From: Lactarius indigo
Taxonomy: Eukaryota > Basidiomycota > Agaricomycetes > Russulales > Russulaceae
Assembly (NCBI GenBank): GCA_025766275.1
Contig: JAFKAC010000003.1
Span: forward strand, 868,001 to 932,000
DNA length: 64,000 nucleotides
Direction: 5' to 3'
Shown: positions 46,255 through 56,788 of the stretch, one piece after another
Layout of the letters: each line of letters starts with the position of its first letter
Position numbering within the stretch: position 1 is the stretch's first letter
Program-made: the position numbers and the translations under genes
Notes under the pieces: generated by a model
Told to the model about the DNA's origin: nothing
Database searches by the model: none
Seen by the model: the letters and a program-made list of their open reading frames with translations, nothing else

Positions 46255-48542
46255 ATGACTGCCGCAGCTCCAATAACCATCAACGCCGATGAAGTGAACT
46301 GCCTCATCTACGCCTATCTCAAAGACTCGGGTAATTCTCCCCTCAAGTTTACCTTTTGCCTCACCAACCTGCATTCTCAGGCTTTCAACACACTGCCTTC
46401 TGTCTACTGAACGAGGGTCACCTACAACATTCCGTCCACCTAGAAAAGCATATCCCACGGGGAGAGCTGATAGAGCTTTTGATCAAAGCATTGCTTTATA
46501 CGGAAGTGGAGGCACATTGGAGGGGAAATAATGACATGACCGGGAACTGCACCGCCGGTTTCTCGCTGTTGGACACCCACGTTTGCTCCTTGAATCCTGG
46601 TGCTAAGCCGACCGTCAAACTACCCGCCAATTCTGCAGTTACGCCTCTCGTCATGGCGCCTCCCTCGGCCTCAGTGACCGAACTCTCTGACGCGCAGAAG
46701 CGCAAGGCAAGCACTCCAGTCACTGAAGAGGGTCACCCGGACAAGCGGCAAAAGACGGCAGAAGTAGAAAGTATAGTAGAAGTAGGAGAAAAGAATACTG
46801 ACGGTGCGTTGACCTTGTTTCAGTAAATCCATGTTGGTTCTCCACGCGGCGTCGTTACTTACACAGTACATGCTAGGTTCAACTTCAACTTCTCGGAGGG
46901 CCCATCCCGAGACAGGTAAGAAGGGCGTGAAGCGTGGGAAGTCGCCCAAGTCCAAGTCCCCCGCACCTGCAACCCCTGTACCACCGCCAGCGCCAGAAAC
47001 TGGTCCAACCGTTGAAGACGATGAACCTGGTGACCCCGTTCGACTACTTAAGGGTCATGATACCGAGGTGCGCCATGTGTGGTGCCTAACTTGGTTACTC
47101 AAACGGAATCTGGAAACTTGTCAGGTCTTCGTCTGTGCATGGAACCCCGTTCATCACGACGTGCTGACGTCGGGGTGAGCCCATTCTTTACAGATACGAC
47201 CTTTCATACTTATTCCATGCAGATCAAAAGATGCTGTTGTTCATCTATGGGATTTGTCGCAAGACTCCAAGATCAGTAAACCCTACCAGACAATCGATTG
47301 TTCTTCCACGAAAGTTGACTCAGACCTCACCTCCTTGGACTGGAATTGCCACGGGACGCTCTTGTCTGTAGGATCTTACGACGCCACGTTACGCATATAC
47401 ACAGCTTCTGCTGAGCTATATTTCGAAAGTCGATTACACAAAGTGGGAACCATCATTACTCCTCAGCAGTCGCGCCTGACGTTCTGCCGTTTAAAATAGG
47501 GTCCGATCTTCGCTACACGCTTCTCTAAGGATGGGAAATGGCTCGCTACCGCAAGTTTGGACAATACTGTCTGTCTCTGGGACGTCGAGAACAAACAAAG
47601 GCGTATGCAGTACAAGCACCGGGGTGCGTATCAGTTCAATCTCACCTGCACCCAACTGGGTTCATTTGGCGTAGGTATTTGTCTGGACTTGGACTGGCTC
47701 GATGAGGAATTATTTGCCAGTTGCAGTGCCGACAAGGTTATCCACGTGTTAAGCGTTAATCACCCAGAGCCCATTGCCGTTCTCACGTTGGTACTCGTCC
47801 TTTCGGCCAAAGTCCTGTGAATGCTCATAACTACGCAGGGGACACGAAGGCGAAGTCAACCAGATCAAGGCAAATCCATCGGGAAGTCGGCTCATGTCGT
47901 GTTCCGATGATATGACCGCACGTATCTGGGAGATGAGGAGGGTCAAGCACCCCTCCCAGCCCGACCAAGTAGCTGTTAGTGGTGAGATGAGATTACTCGA
48001 GGGTCATCGAAACTGGGTCACTGGCATAAGCTGGAGTCCCACGAAGATTGCCAAGGGCCACGAGCTAGTCGCCACGTTAGTTTTTCTCTTAAAGCAGAGC
48101 TCTGCTCATCGTGCCCATGCTTATTTCCCATAGCGCATCGTTCGATAGTACGGCGCGTTTATGGGATGCCGATACAGGCATATGCCTACAGGCGTTCACG
48201 CACCACAAAAAACCTATATACTCGATTGCATTCAGCCCGGATGGGAGGTGGCTCGCTACTGGTGGTGGCGACGGATGGGTCCACCTTTATGATGTCGCGG
48301 TACGATTTTTTTATTCTCTCCACCGTCCTTTTTTTCTGAGACAAACACCGCAGGAGAGGCAGAAGATCTGGTCCTGGCTTTCGGAACACCAAAAGCGTGC
48401 AATATTCGAGATGACCTGGCAACAGCACGGAGATGGAATCAACCGCGTTGCGATTGCCCTGCAATCGCACAAAGTCGGGTTGATCGACTTGACACGGATA
48501 GCTAGCGTGAGGAAGGCGTACCGCCGCCGCACAACCTCCTGA
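46255..48542 (+). CDS. TBL1/TBLR1-like (Sif2-like) LisH-WD40 protein
   Basis: Homologues are core subunits of histone deacetylase corepressor complexes (SMRT/N-CoR; Set3 complex in yeast) in the nucleus. Start 46255 ([26 protein letters not shown]). A LisH motif spans the first intron ([24 protein letters not shown]), then the F-box-like region ([20 protein letters not shown]). A disordered linker with basic patches ([17 protein letters not shown]) leads into eight WD40 blades: [68 protein letters not shown]-type and [57 protein letters not shown] and [24 protein letters not shown]. Stop 48540-48542 after a tail ([26 protein letters not shown]). About nine introns. Confidence 0.9.
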
Positions 48543-49223
48543 GGCCCATCATCCCTACCTTCACCCTGTATCGTTCAACTTCACATCCGAGCTCCGTGAG
48601 CTGTTTCCATTAGTTACTGCGTGTTTGCTATTTGTGTACAGATTCGACCTGCCCGTTCCTTATCTACAAGGGCTACAAGTAACATATTTTTAATGCAAGG
48701 CTCTGAGACTTCTGTCTCAGGCCTCAGACTCAAGTCGAAAGAACACTGGCGTGATTGCGTGATCGTTGAATGATGTGAACGATAGGATAGTGTAACGGGA
48801 AAATCTCCCATAAAATTTTGACGCTTGCACTACGTATGTTCCCCTCTGAAAAATGTATGTACCCCAGTGTTCTGAAGAGTAACTTAACTGCCTAAGTGAA
48901 AACGAAAAGAAAACACGAATTCAGTTCGTCTCTGTTTATAGCAAGAAAGCGATGACGGTCACTGTCGACAACTCAGAGAGTGAAGGGTTTCAATTTGCTA
49001 AAGACCCGAAGACCCCTGCGCCTCTAGCTGGGAGTGACCAAGTATCTCTGCTTCAAGACCCGCATCTGCTCGTAACGCTCTACCAGCTGCGCTCACATCT
49101 GGGCAGTAATCGGGTGGAGTCCACGCCGGAACGAGTAGCAACATGCGCAAGATATGTAGTCTCGAACAATCAGTAATTAAATTTAACGAACGCAGTAGAG
49201 TATAAGAATCACGGGTAAGCCAT
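48543..49223. other. Intergenic between convergent genes
   Basis: Lies between the stop codons of the TBL1-like (+) and RAD7-like (-) genes; expected to contain their 3' ends. A short plus-strand frame (48952-49176) shows no family similarity. Nothing else is seen. Confidence 0.5.
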
Positions 49224-51340
49224 TCAGTACGCAGAAACATATACATAGCTCTCTACCCCGACGAGGCTTACATTCGACTGGCAAAAAAAAAAAAAAGCAG
49301 CCATCAGCTCGTCTGGGATATTGTCTGACATAAAAAGAGAATCGCACCTTCCGGGGACAGCCCGACGTGACCCGGTTACAGCCCCAGCACTTGATCTCCT
49401 CCAGCTTGGGACAGCCGTCCAAAATAGCTTTGATGACAAAGTCATCTACGGCCCTGTTCCACCCGACGTCGAGTGCGCGCAGCTCGCGCGCGCTCGCGAT
49501 GTTCGCCAGTGCGTCCGCCGTCGTCTCGCACCACGAGCTGATATTCAGTGCCGACAGCGTCGTGCGCGCGGGGCACTCGAGGAGCGCGGGCAGCGCGCTG
49601 GCGCCGACATCATGCGCGCGCGCGATGCTCAGCGTACTGAGGGCGGTGGGTTTCCACGCGCGGAAGAACGCGGCGACGCCCTCGTCCGTCAGCGTGGGCA
49701 AGTTGTCCAGCCTGAGGGAAACCAGGCGCTGCGCGTGCGCGCATATACCGTCCTGCAGGAAGTCGTCGCCGAGCTCCTCGTGGCCGGACAAGTCGAGGTG
49801 TGTGAGTTGCGCACCGCGCGCGTGCAGCATGCCGAGAAGCCCGTCAGAGGAGCAGGAGGCGCTTGGCGAAGAGAGGTCGAGTTGCTCTAGGCGCTGGAGA
49901 GAGGATATGTGGGGGAGGAACGTATCGTCAAGCTTGCCGATTTCCTTCAGGCGGAGCTCGGTGATGTCAGGGCAGTTCCTGGCCAATGCGGACATGCACT
50001 CGAGATCAAATCGGGGGCTCTGGTGGAGCAGAAGACCCGTGAGCCTATTGTGGGACTCGAAGAAGGAAATCCAGGCAGGCACGCGAACCAGGAAAGGTCC
50101 GAGAAGTTCGAGACGCGTGAGCGAGGGAAGCGACGTGGACCAAGAATTGAGAACGGTGTCGTCAAGGTGACCACAGAAGTCAATCCGGAGTGAGGTGAGG
50201 TTGGGGTTGAGAAGGGCAAGGGTCGTGAGCGCAGGCGGCTCGAGCTTGGTGCCATCGTAGATTTTGAGATTCGTGTTCTTTGTATCGTAAAAGAGAGTGG
50301 CGTTCTCTGGTGTCCTGAGGATGTGTGTTGGTAAACTGATTCAGTCAAGGGGTTGCACATTCTTACAAGGACCTATTTCTGCATAGAACACGGGCAATTC
50401 GGTCCAGGTTGACAGAGCCAATATCCCCAAATGCCTCAACATCGTTGATATGCTTAGAAACAACCTAAAGGGAAACTGTGAACGAATATCAATTGACATG
50501 GCAACATATACACACCTTGATGCAGAATGAGACGAGGGTGGGGAACTTCCTCTCTTGAATGTTAGTAATGTTGCGCTTTTCAGCAGCGGACTTGCGCTTG
50601 CGCGGTGCAGCGGGTTTCTTGAACGGGTTGGCTCCAGAAGCCTTGGTGCAGGGGTGACAGAGATAGCCTGGAGGAGGACTCGCAGCAATCGTGTATTTCG
50701 TCTTCAACTGAACGTGAGCAAGAATGTAGGGAAACTGCTGCCGAAATGCGCACCACAGTAAATTGCTTCAAACATTTCGCACACTTCTCAAGACTCCCAG
50801 TAGGTGGCCTGGGGTTGGCTGACTTGTTCGCCCACAGAGATTTCGACAAGGCAGTATAGGCATCGTCTTCGTCATCCTCGTAGTCACCATCATCCTGTTT
50901 CTTTGCCTTCTTCTTGGCTGCTGCCTTTTGCTTCTCCAAAGCTGCTTTCGACCCCTTGCGTTTCTTCGCCGGAGGTTCCTCTTCGCTGTCAAGATGATCA
51001 GAGTCGGGGGCAGCCTCGAACCACAGGTTAGAACCCGAACGGAACGATAGGGCTACGGCATACATACCTCCCCAGAAGGCGCACCGGTCGTTCCACCGTG
51101 TGCCTCTTCGTTGTTTTCTTCCTGATTCCCACTCCCTGACGCGTTACTAGGGCCTGCCTCTGCCTGTTGCTGTTGCTGTTGCTGCTGCTGCTGCTGCGCT
51201 CGACGGCGAATTAAGGAATGGGTGATGCCCGATTCCTGCCAGGAAGTGAGCGGTCATATATGCGGAATATTTTGTTAGACACTGACCCTGAGGAATTCTG
51301 TGAGGGCAGATGTGGGCCCACGGACGTTGTTTCTTCTCAT
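49224..51340 (-). CDS. rad7: RAD7-like leucine-rich-repeat protein (global-genome nucleotide excision repair)
   Basis: Rad7 with Rad16 recognises lesions in non-transcribed DNA and belongs to a Cullin3/Elc1 ubiquitin ligase. Start 51340 gives MRRNNVRGPTSALTEFLRE, which matches the conserved Rad7 N-terminus, then GITHSLIRRRA after a 5' intron. A polyglutamine run of about 11 follows, then acidic and lysine-rich stretches (EEEPPAKKRKGSKAALEKQK). A Cys4-type zinc motif follows: CAKCLKQFTV joins TKYTIAASPPPGYLCHPC. The NPFKKPAAPRKRK nuclear signal precedes the LRR body, with repeats such as LARNCPDITELRLKEIGKL, LEQLDLSSP, LTHLDLSGHEELGDDFL and LDVGWNRAVDDFVIKAIL. The final exon is short (SNVSLVGVESYVYVSAY; stop 49224-49226). 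Good length for the family (about 600 residues). Confidence 0.92.
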
Positions 51341-51440
51341 TTCTGTCTGAGACAAACTGACTCACGCGACGCGCCTCAATGGACAAAGATTACGTGATCT
51401 ACTTGCCCTCGGCCCATATCCGGACCGTACTGTCGAAGCA
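51341..51440. promoter_or_regulatory. 100-bp shared promoter region (RAD7-like / unknown nuclear protein)
   Basis: Start codons of the two divergent genes (51340 minus, 51441 plus) are 100 bp apart. Only the geometry supports a shared regulatory role. Confidence 0.5.
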
Positions 51441-52427
51441 ATGTCGACCTCGACCACTAAACGTAGAAGCACCGTACAAGATTACGCTACTCTTCGCTTG
51501 CACCGAGATGGTTCGCGCGTCGAGTTACGTTCCCCAAAGCGAAGCGACCCTTATCGCAAGGCGGGACGTGATGCACGTGGCAATCGTGTTGCACGAGACG
51601 CCGCTGGGCTAGCTGTGATTCCGAAGCGTCCGGCCCCGCTCGAGGACGATCGTGTTAGAACGGTACTTTCTGGACCAGACGTTTCCGAGGGCGAGTCGCG
51701 GAAGGCGAAGCCTCGTAGCAACAACTGCAAGAAAAGGCGACGCTTGGACCCCCACGACGTCGAATTCCTGAGGGATTCTGTAAACGTCCCTGGCAACGCC
51801 GACGCAGTGCGAAAGACGAGCTGGCCTGTGCCTTCCTCGGTATGAGCGGTCTACACTTTCCTTCTCTATTGCCTCAAGTTTGTTTTTCCACTCGTGGGTT
51901 TAGGATCTGTTGAAATGCGTGAACTACTTTGCGTGCCAGTATTACGCCGCGCGGGGGCTGCTGCTGGACCAATCGCACGTGTACAAATGCGAGAAGGAAA
52001 AACGCAAAGCCAAGGATCGTCAGAAGGTAAGAATGGGTGGTAGTGGAGACGGTCCGTTCGTCGCAGACGGAAGTAACGACGGAAACGCGAAGAGAGAAGA
52101 TCACCACGAAGAAGAGAGTACAAGGGGCGTGGGGGAAAGAGTCTCCTCGAAAGGACTCCCAGGTATGTACAAGGCACTCGACGGATCAGCGCTTGTCGCT
52201 ATTGGTGAGCAAAATTTTGTGAAGTCCACACACTCGAACCTGATCCGAGGTCATCAGGCATGTTGCTACAGGAACTCGTATCCACCCTTCTAAAACCTAA
52301 CATTCCTCCCGAGTGGGAGAAGGAAATGGAGGCCGCCGGGCTTGTTCCAAGCGACGAGAGTGTAGGCCCGGAAGACGAAAGAGCAGAAGAGACCCAAAGT
52401 GACAACTCAGAGGATGAAGAGATTTAG
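51441..52427 (+). CDS. Conserved fungal nuclear protein of unknown function
   Basis: Start 51441 (MSTSTTKRRSTVQDYATLRL). Exons join across an intron near 51840-51902 (SWPVPSS-DLLKCVNYFACQYYAARGLL) and one near 52205-52256 (YKALDGSALVAIG-MLLQELVSTLLKPNIPPEWEKEM). Rich in Arg/Lys with a likely nuclear signal (NCKKRRRLDPHD); ends in an acidic tail (DERAEETQ...SEDEEI), stop 52425-52427. The LLKCVNYFACQYY and GSALVAIGMLLQE segments look conserved and helical, and are the reason to regard it as genuine. I cannot name a family with confidence; an RNA polymerase I factor-like or chromatin role would be a guess. Confidence 0.7.
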
Positions 52428-52913
52428 GATGAGTCTAGCCCCAACAATAAGGATTGGGACTCGAAGCCCGAAGCCTGAATACGGGGCGCGCATATAAATC
52501 TATCTGTTAGAAATCTCCCGAAGGGTATGGCAGAAAGTCTGCCTGCCCATGCGTCAAGAGTTTGGGACTACGTATATTGGTGCCAATCACACCTACCCGA
52601 GGCTCGTCACTCTGAACACTAACCCCCCTCCTCATGCCTTCCTCACATGTGTGTAGTTCCCCCCCCCTCATACTATACTTTCCTCGCGAAAGCAAAGGCG
52701 GGCGCTAGAGATCACAAAGATTCATTCCTCACGAGATCGAACGGGGGCTAAGACGCGAAAGGTCACACGCGTAATGACTCAGTACGACTTACGAACAGTT
52801 AGATTAACCTGGCAGTTTGCCAGACTGTAGACGGAGGGGTGAAGGATCAATCCAATTGTATTAGATAGAAACCAAGTCGGCCGAATGACATGCAACGAAG
52901 GCCCAGGGAATTC
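52428..52913. other. Intergenic between convergent genes
   Basis: Expected 3' ends of the unknown protein (+) and uL13m (-). No coding exon or RNA gene seen. Contains C-rich tracts near 52622-52668. Confidence 0.5.
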
Positions 52914-53534
52914 TCATGATGGAGTTGAGCTGTTCAATGTCCCGTCCTCCCATCGTTTGAGAATGTTTTTTTGAAAGACGCCCATGTCTGGACCTTCGAA
53001 TATCCTCAGTCTCTCTAATCGTCGTTCGCGGAGCTTATTCTTCGGCAACATGCCCGAGACGGCCTTGCGAATGATCTGAAAGAGTGGCGTGTTACGAAAA
53101 TATGACAGAGGGTCGATGAAACGCACCTGGTCAGGTTTCTCGTTCATCATGTCCTTATACTTGGTCTCCTTCAGACCCCCGGGATAAAGTGTGTGCTTTC
53201 GGTATACAATTTGATCTGCTTTCCGCCCGGTAACTTTAACTTGACGAGCGTTGGTTACAACCACGTAGTCGCCACAGTCAACTGTTTCCCGTAATCAGTT
53301 CAGAGCCCATCAAGAATAGAGAAGACCGTACCACTAGGGTCATATATTGGCTTATGTTTCCCCATGAGCACAATTGCTATTCTCTCCGCTAGTTTTCCAA
53401 GGACACGGTCTTTTGCGTTAGCATGGTGCCAAACGCGTGCGTATGCGAGAGCGGTCTAGAAATATTTTAGATGACTCAAAAAAAAGTTGCAACAGAGGAT
53501 ATGAAGAGCGTACGTTGCCTATGGCCTGAGACAT
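52914..53534 (-). CDS. Mitochondrial ribosomal protein uL13m (MRPL13-like)
   Basis: Component of the mitochondrial large ribosomal subunit. The 21-nt first coding exon encodes MSQAIGN (start 53534); after an intron follows [42 protein letters not shown] second intron gives [24 protein letters not shown], then [22 protein letters not shown] and, after a third intron, [28 protein letters not shown]. Stop 52914-52916. This is the standard L13 order (ARVWHHxxAK, GDYVVVxNA, RHTxYPGGLK, [12 protein letters not shown]). No obvious cleavable targeting signal; the N-terminus is conserved in fungal homologues. Confidence 0.93.
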
Positions 53535-53689
53535 GGTCACGGTTTGGTTCGACTCCCGAGAGTGAGCTGGCTTTCCAGATCCGGAGCGTTTATCTTATCT
53601 TATCTTATCAGACCAAGCAAGGAACTGCCGCTGCGTGCGCGTCATCCATCGGCACGGTTTCCTTCCCCAACCACCACCACCTTTCACTC
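53535..53689. promoter_or_regulatory. 155-bp bidirectional promoter with four tandem GATAA motifs
   Basis: Between the start codons of uL13m (53534, minus) and the BI-1-like gene (53690, plus). At 53590-53609 there are four head-to-tail TTATC pentamers (GATAA on the minus strand). GATA factors control nitrogen and iron genes in fungi, but a role here is unproven. Confidence 0.5.
53590..53609 (-). repeat. Four tandem GATAA pentamers
   Basis: Perfect pentamer repeat, GATAA x4 read on the minus strand, inside the uL13m / BI-1-like divergent promoter. May be a microsatellite or a cluster of GATA-factor sites. Confidence 0.75.
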
Positions 53690-55014
53690 ATGCTCCGTCT
53701 CGGTCTTTTGGCATCTACAAGGCCACTTCTTGGTCCCGTTTCTTACCGCATAACACCCCATGTCTTTTGTCTGCGCTCTTTCGGCAGTGCGGCGCGACCA
53801 CGGATTCTGGAGACCCTTCGAAATCGACCTCCTAATTTCGTTACCAAACCTTTTCAACAGTCGTCCCGAGGAGTAGTTGACTCCGCCGTCATTTCTCGTC
53901 CGTCGCAGTCGGAGGCGTGGAAACGCTATGCCATTACAGCTGTACGTTGATCCGAGTAGTCAATGAGTCCAAAGGGCACTTACTCGTTAGTAGGCCACGA
54001 TTGCGGGCACCATCGTTGGCGTCGAGGCATTTCTGAATAGGGACACACGTGATAGTCTCACCACAACTGAGCGGTCTTATCTGCATGATTCGTTCAAGTA
54101 TACGGGTGGCGGGCTTGTTCTGACGGCGTTGGCGGCTCGTGGCATGTTCAGAGCTGGATTGCCATTCCGCATCATGGCAGCCAATCCTTGTGCGCAAAAA
54201 TTTTCTTCAATGAAATGGTCGCTAAGATGATTTCTAGGGCTCGTGCTTGGCGTTAGTCTCGCCGGCAGCATCGGCAGCATGATGGGAGTATACTACACTT
54301 CACCAGAGAACACAGTCCAGAAGCATCTGTTCTGGTTGGTGGGTATCACGCCAGCACAACCTATATGATATATCTAATATACCGGTAACACCCTACAACA
54401 GACTTTCAATGCCTGCCAGGCTGCGACCCTCAGTCCACTCTTCTTCCTCAGCCCAGCAATTCTTTCACGAGCTGCCCTATACACGTGCGGCGTTGTGGGC
54501 TCACTTTCTTACGTAGGAGCTACCGCAACGTGGGTCCCTTGAATCGTCGTCTTTCATGTTTTCGTCTTACAGTTTGCAGCAACGACAAGTACCTGTACAT
54601 GGGCGGTCCCTTGCTTGCCGGCGTCACGGTTGTAGCACTGACGTCATTGGCGCCAATGGCCCTTCCTCTCGGTACGCGCGCCTTGGCTATCACTGAATCT
54701 ATCTCTCTGTATGGTGGTCTTGCGGTTTTCGGTGGCTTCGTTCTCTACGAGTATGTTTTAAGTTCATGGATTCAGTTAGTGCACTCAGTTCAACTTTCGC
54801 AGCACCCAAAAAATTCTTCATCACGCTCGCCTTGCCGAGCGCGGTGTCATCGCACGCGATCCTATGAAGGAAGCAATTGGCCTCGAGCTTGATATGCTTA
54901 ACATCTTGTAAGTCCACGCTAGATTCCGATATATTGATAATTTACTAACAGCCCGCCAATCTTAGCGTTCGCATCGTGCAAATTCTCACCATGCAAGGTA
55001 ATAAGCGGAAGTAA
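53690..55014 (+). CDS. Mitochondrial Bax-inhibitor-1 family protein (GHITM/TMBIM5-like)
   Basis: Members of this subgroup sit in the inner mitochondrial membrane and affect cristae, calcium and apoptosis. Start 53690 (MLRLGLLASTRPLLGPVSY) gives a basic, serine/arginine-rich mitochondrial presequence. Exons join RYAITA to ATIAGTIVGVEAFLNRDTR, then TTTERSYLHDSFKYTGGGLVLTALAARGMFRAGLPFRIMAANP and LVLGVSLAGSIGSMMGVYYTSPENTVQKHLFW. Further helices: CGVVGSLSYVGAT, YLYMGGPLLAGVTVVALTSLAPMALPLG, and GGLAVFGGFVLYDTQKILHHA with the conserved YDTQ pattern of BI-1 proteins. C-terminus MLNIFVRIVQILTMQGNKRK; stop 55012-55014. About seven short introns. Confidence 0.9.
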
Positions 55015-55193
55015 CTTAGCTGTAACTCTGTCAGGTACAGCAGTTCGTGAAATCTTGTTCATTCGTACCGCGTTCGTAACCCCCTGTCGTGTATGCTTGT
55101 TCTCATTCGAAAGTTCTCATTCGAAATCAATCTACCTGTCCGACCTCGTATATGATTATGATTAAGGCTACCGCGTCGTTACTATCACGACGA

Positions 55194-56788
55194 TTAGGCC
55201 CTCCATTTCCATATACCCTTATTCTTCGCATCAAACCACCTCACCAACGTGACGCATACGCCCGCGACAACCAAAATTATCCCATCAAACACTGCCACGT
55301 AAATAAATCTAGTTCTTAGGCCGCTCAGCGACCCAGCCTCATGGTTGTTCTGAGTGCCCAGGATCGCGCCTGCAACAGGCGCGCCGAACACCGCGCCGAA
55401 GCCGCGTACGAAATAAATCGCTGCATTGGCAGCAGAGTATTGCTCTGCGCCGTAAACCTCCGCGATGGTGGTAGGCAATAATGCGCTATAGCCACCGGAG
55501 CCGACACCGTAGAGGACTACGAAAGCAAGGAAGCGCCCACGCTCGGCATCGAGCCACAGTGTGAGCACCGTGATGCCAGAAAAACAGACCTGCGTTTAGA
55601 AAGCCGTTGAGCGTTTAGAAAACGAATATTCGAGAAGAGTACACACGCATGCGATCATCGTGTTCTGTCGTCCGACGTAATCGGCTAGCAGACCTGTGGT
55701 GACGCGTGCCACACTGTTGGCTGCGTTGTTCACAGCCAAGAGCATGCTAGCCGTCTGGGCCGAGAAGCCCAGCACCGTAGTCGAATATAAGGGCAAATAA
55801 TATAAGGGTATGATGTTACCCGCAGCTTGAAGGAATGCAGTGAACAGCTACGAACTTGAGCGATCGGAGGTACCCAGGTGGACGCAAGTGGCTGTACATA
55901 CCTGCAATATGAACGTTCCTTTCTTGGCAAGGGCGAGAGACGGTCGTACAGGACTATACCCTGGCGGGCGGCGAATTACGAAAGAGATGGGAATTAGGAC
56001 AACAAAGTTCCACACTCCAAGAATACGCAGGGCTTTAGATGCACCCCAGTGATCAATCAAGGCCTGCGTAACGGGTGCGAAGACTAGTCCACCTGCTCCA
56101 GAGCCGGAGAGAGCGATACCCATCGCAAAACCGCGGTGCTTGTCGAAGAACGGCGGTGTTAGCGAAGTCATAGGATAATACAACATCGATGACCCAACGC
56201 CAAAGAGAAACGCCTGCGTGATAAAGAGCTGCCAGAGCTGTTTAGAGTGAAGATGAGTTTTTTTTAGGACGAGCACTGAATTGGTCTGTCATAGATACCT
56301 TGGTAGCGAAGCTCGAGAGAAGGAGCCCTAAGCTCATTATTGTCGCCCCGGAGAGGCACATAAGCCGTAGGTCGCATCCACTAGAAATTATCAAGCTGAC
56401 GAAAATGCTCCCGCTCCACGTGAGGCCACTCCCGATCGTCCCGATGAGTGAGACCATGGCATACTGTCCCCGGGCATCGAGGATTGTACTGTTCGATGAC
56501 GTGTAGTAGTCCTATGTGAGATCACATATATTGTGACTCAGGGATGGGTTTTGGCGAAAGTCTAATTGGCAGACTTACCTGAAAGACCCCGTAACTCTGG
56601 TTCATGCCAATTGTCTGGAATGTTGTCATAAATCCCGCAAGCAGTAACGCGATTTGGTACAATCGTGTTGGCCGCAACCCGTCCACGGTGCTCTCTGACC
56701 ATATAGAGGCGGTGTCGATATCCTTCGAACCATGGTATTTGTCTTTATAACTGTAGCTCCCTTCGTCGAGTGTCGAAGACAACGACAT
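55194..56788 (-). CDS. MFS transporter, monocarboxylate-porter (MCT) type
   Basis: Monocarboxylate-type permease of fungal plasma membranes; substrate unknown. Start 56788 (MSLSSTLDEGSYSYKDKYHG). Twelve-helix fold: LLAGFMTTFQTIGMNQSYGVFQ-DYY (MCT motif with a gap filled by an intron), LIGTIGSGLTWSGSIFVSLI, LGLLLSSFATK, LFITQAFLFGVGSSMLYYPM, FDKHRGFAMGIALSGSGAGGL (family motif), WNFVVLIPISFVIRRPPGY, then LYYLPLYSTTVLGFSAQ and SVARVTTGLLADYVGRQNTM in the second half, AEVYGAEQYSAANAAIYFVRGFGAVFGAP near the end. Stop 55194-55196 after WKWRA. About five introns. Divergent to nothing close; lies tail to tail with the BI-1-like gene. Confidence 0.9.
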
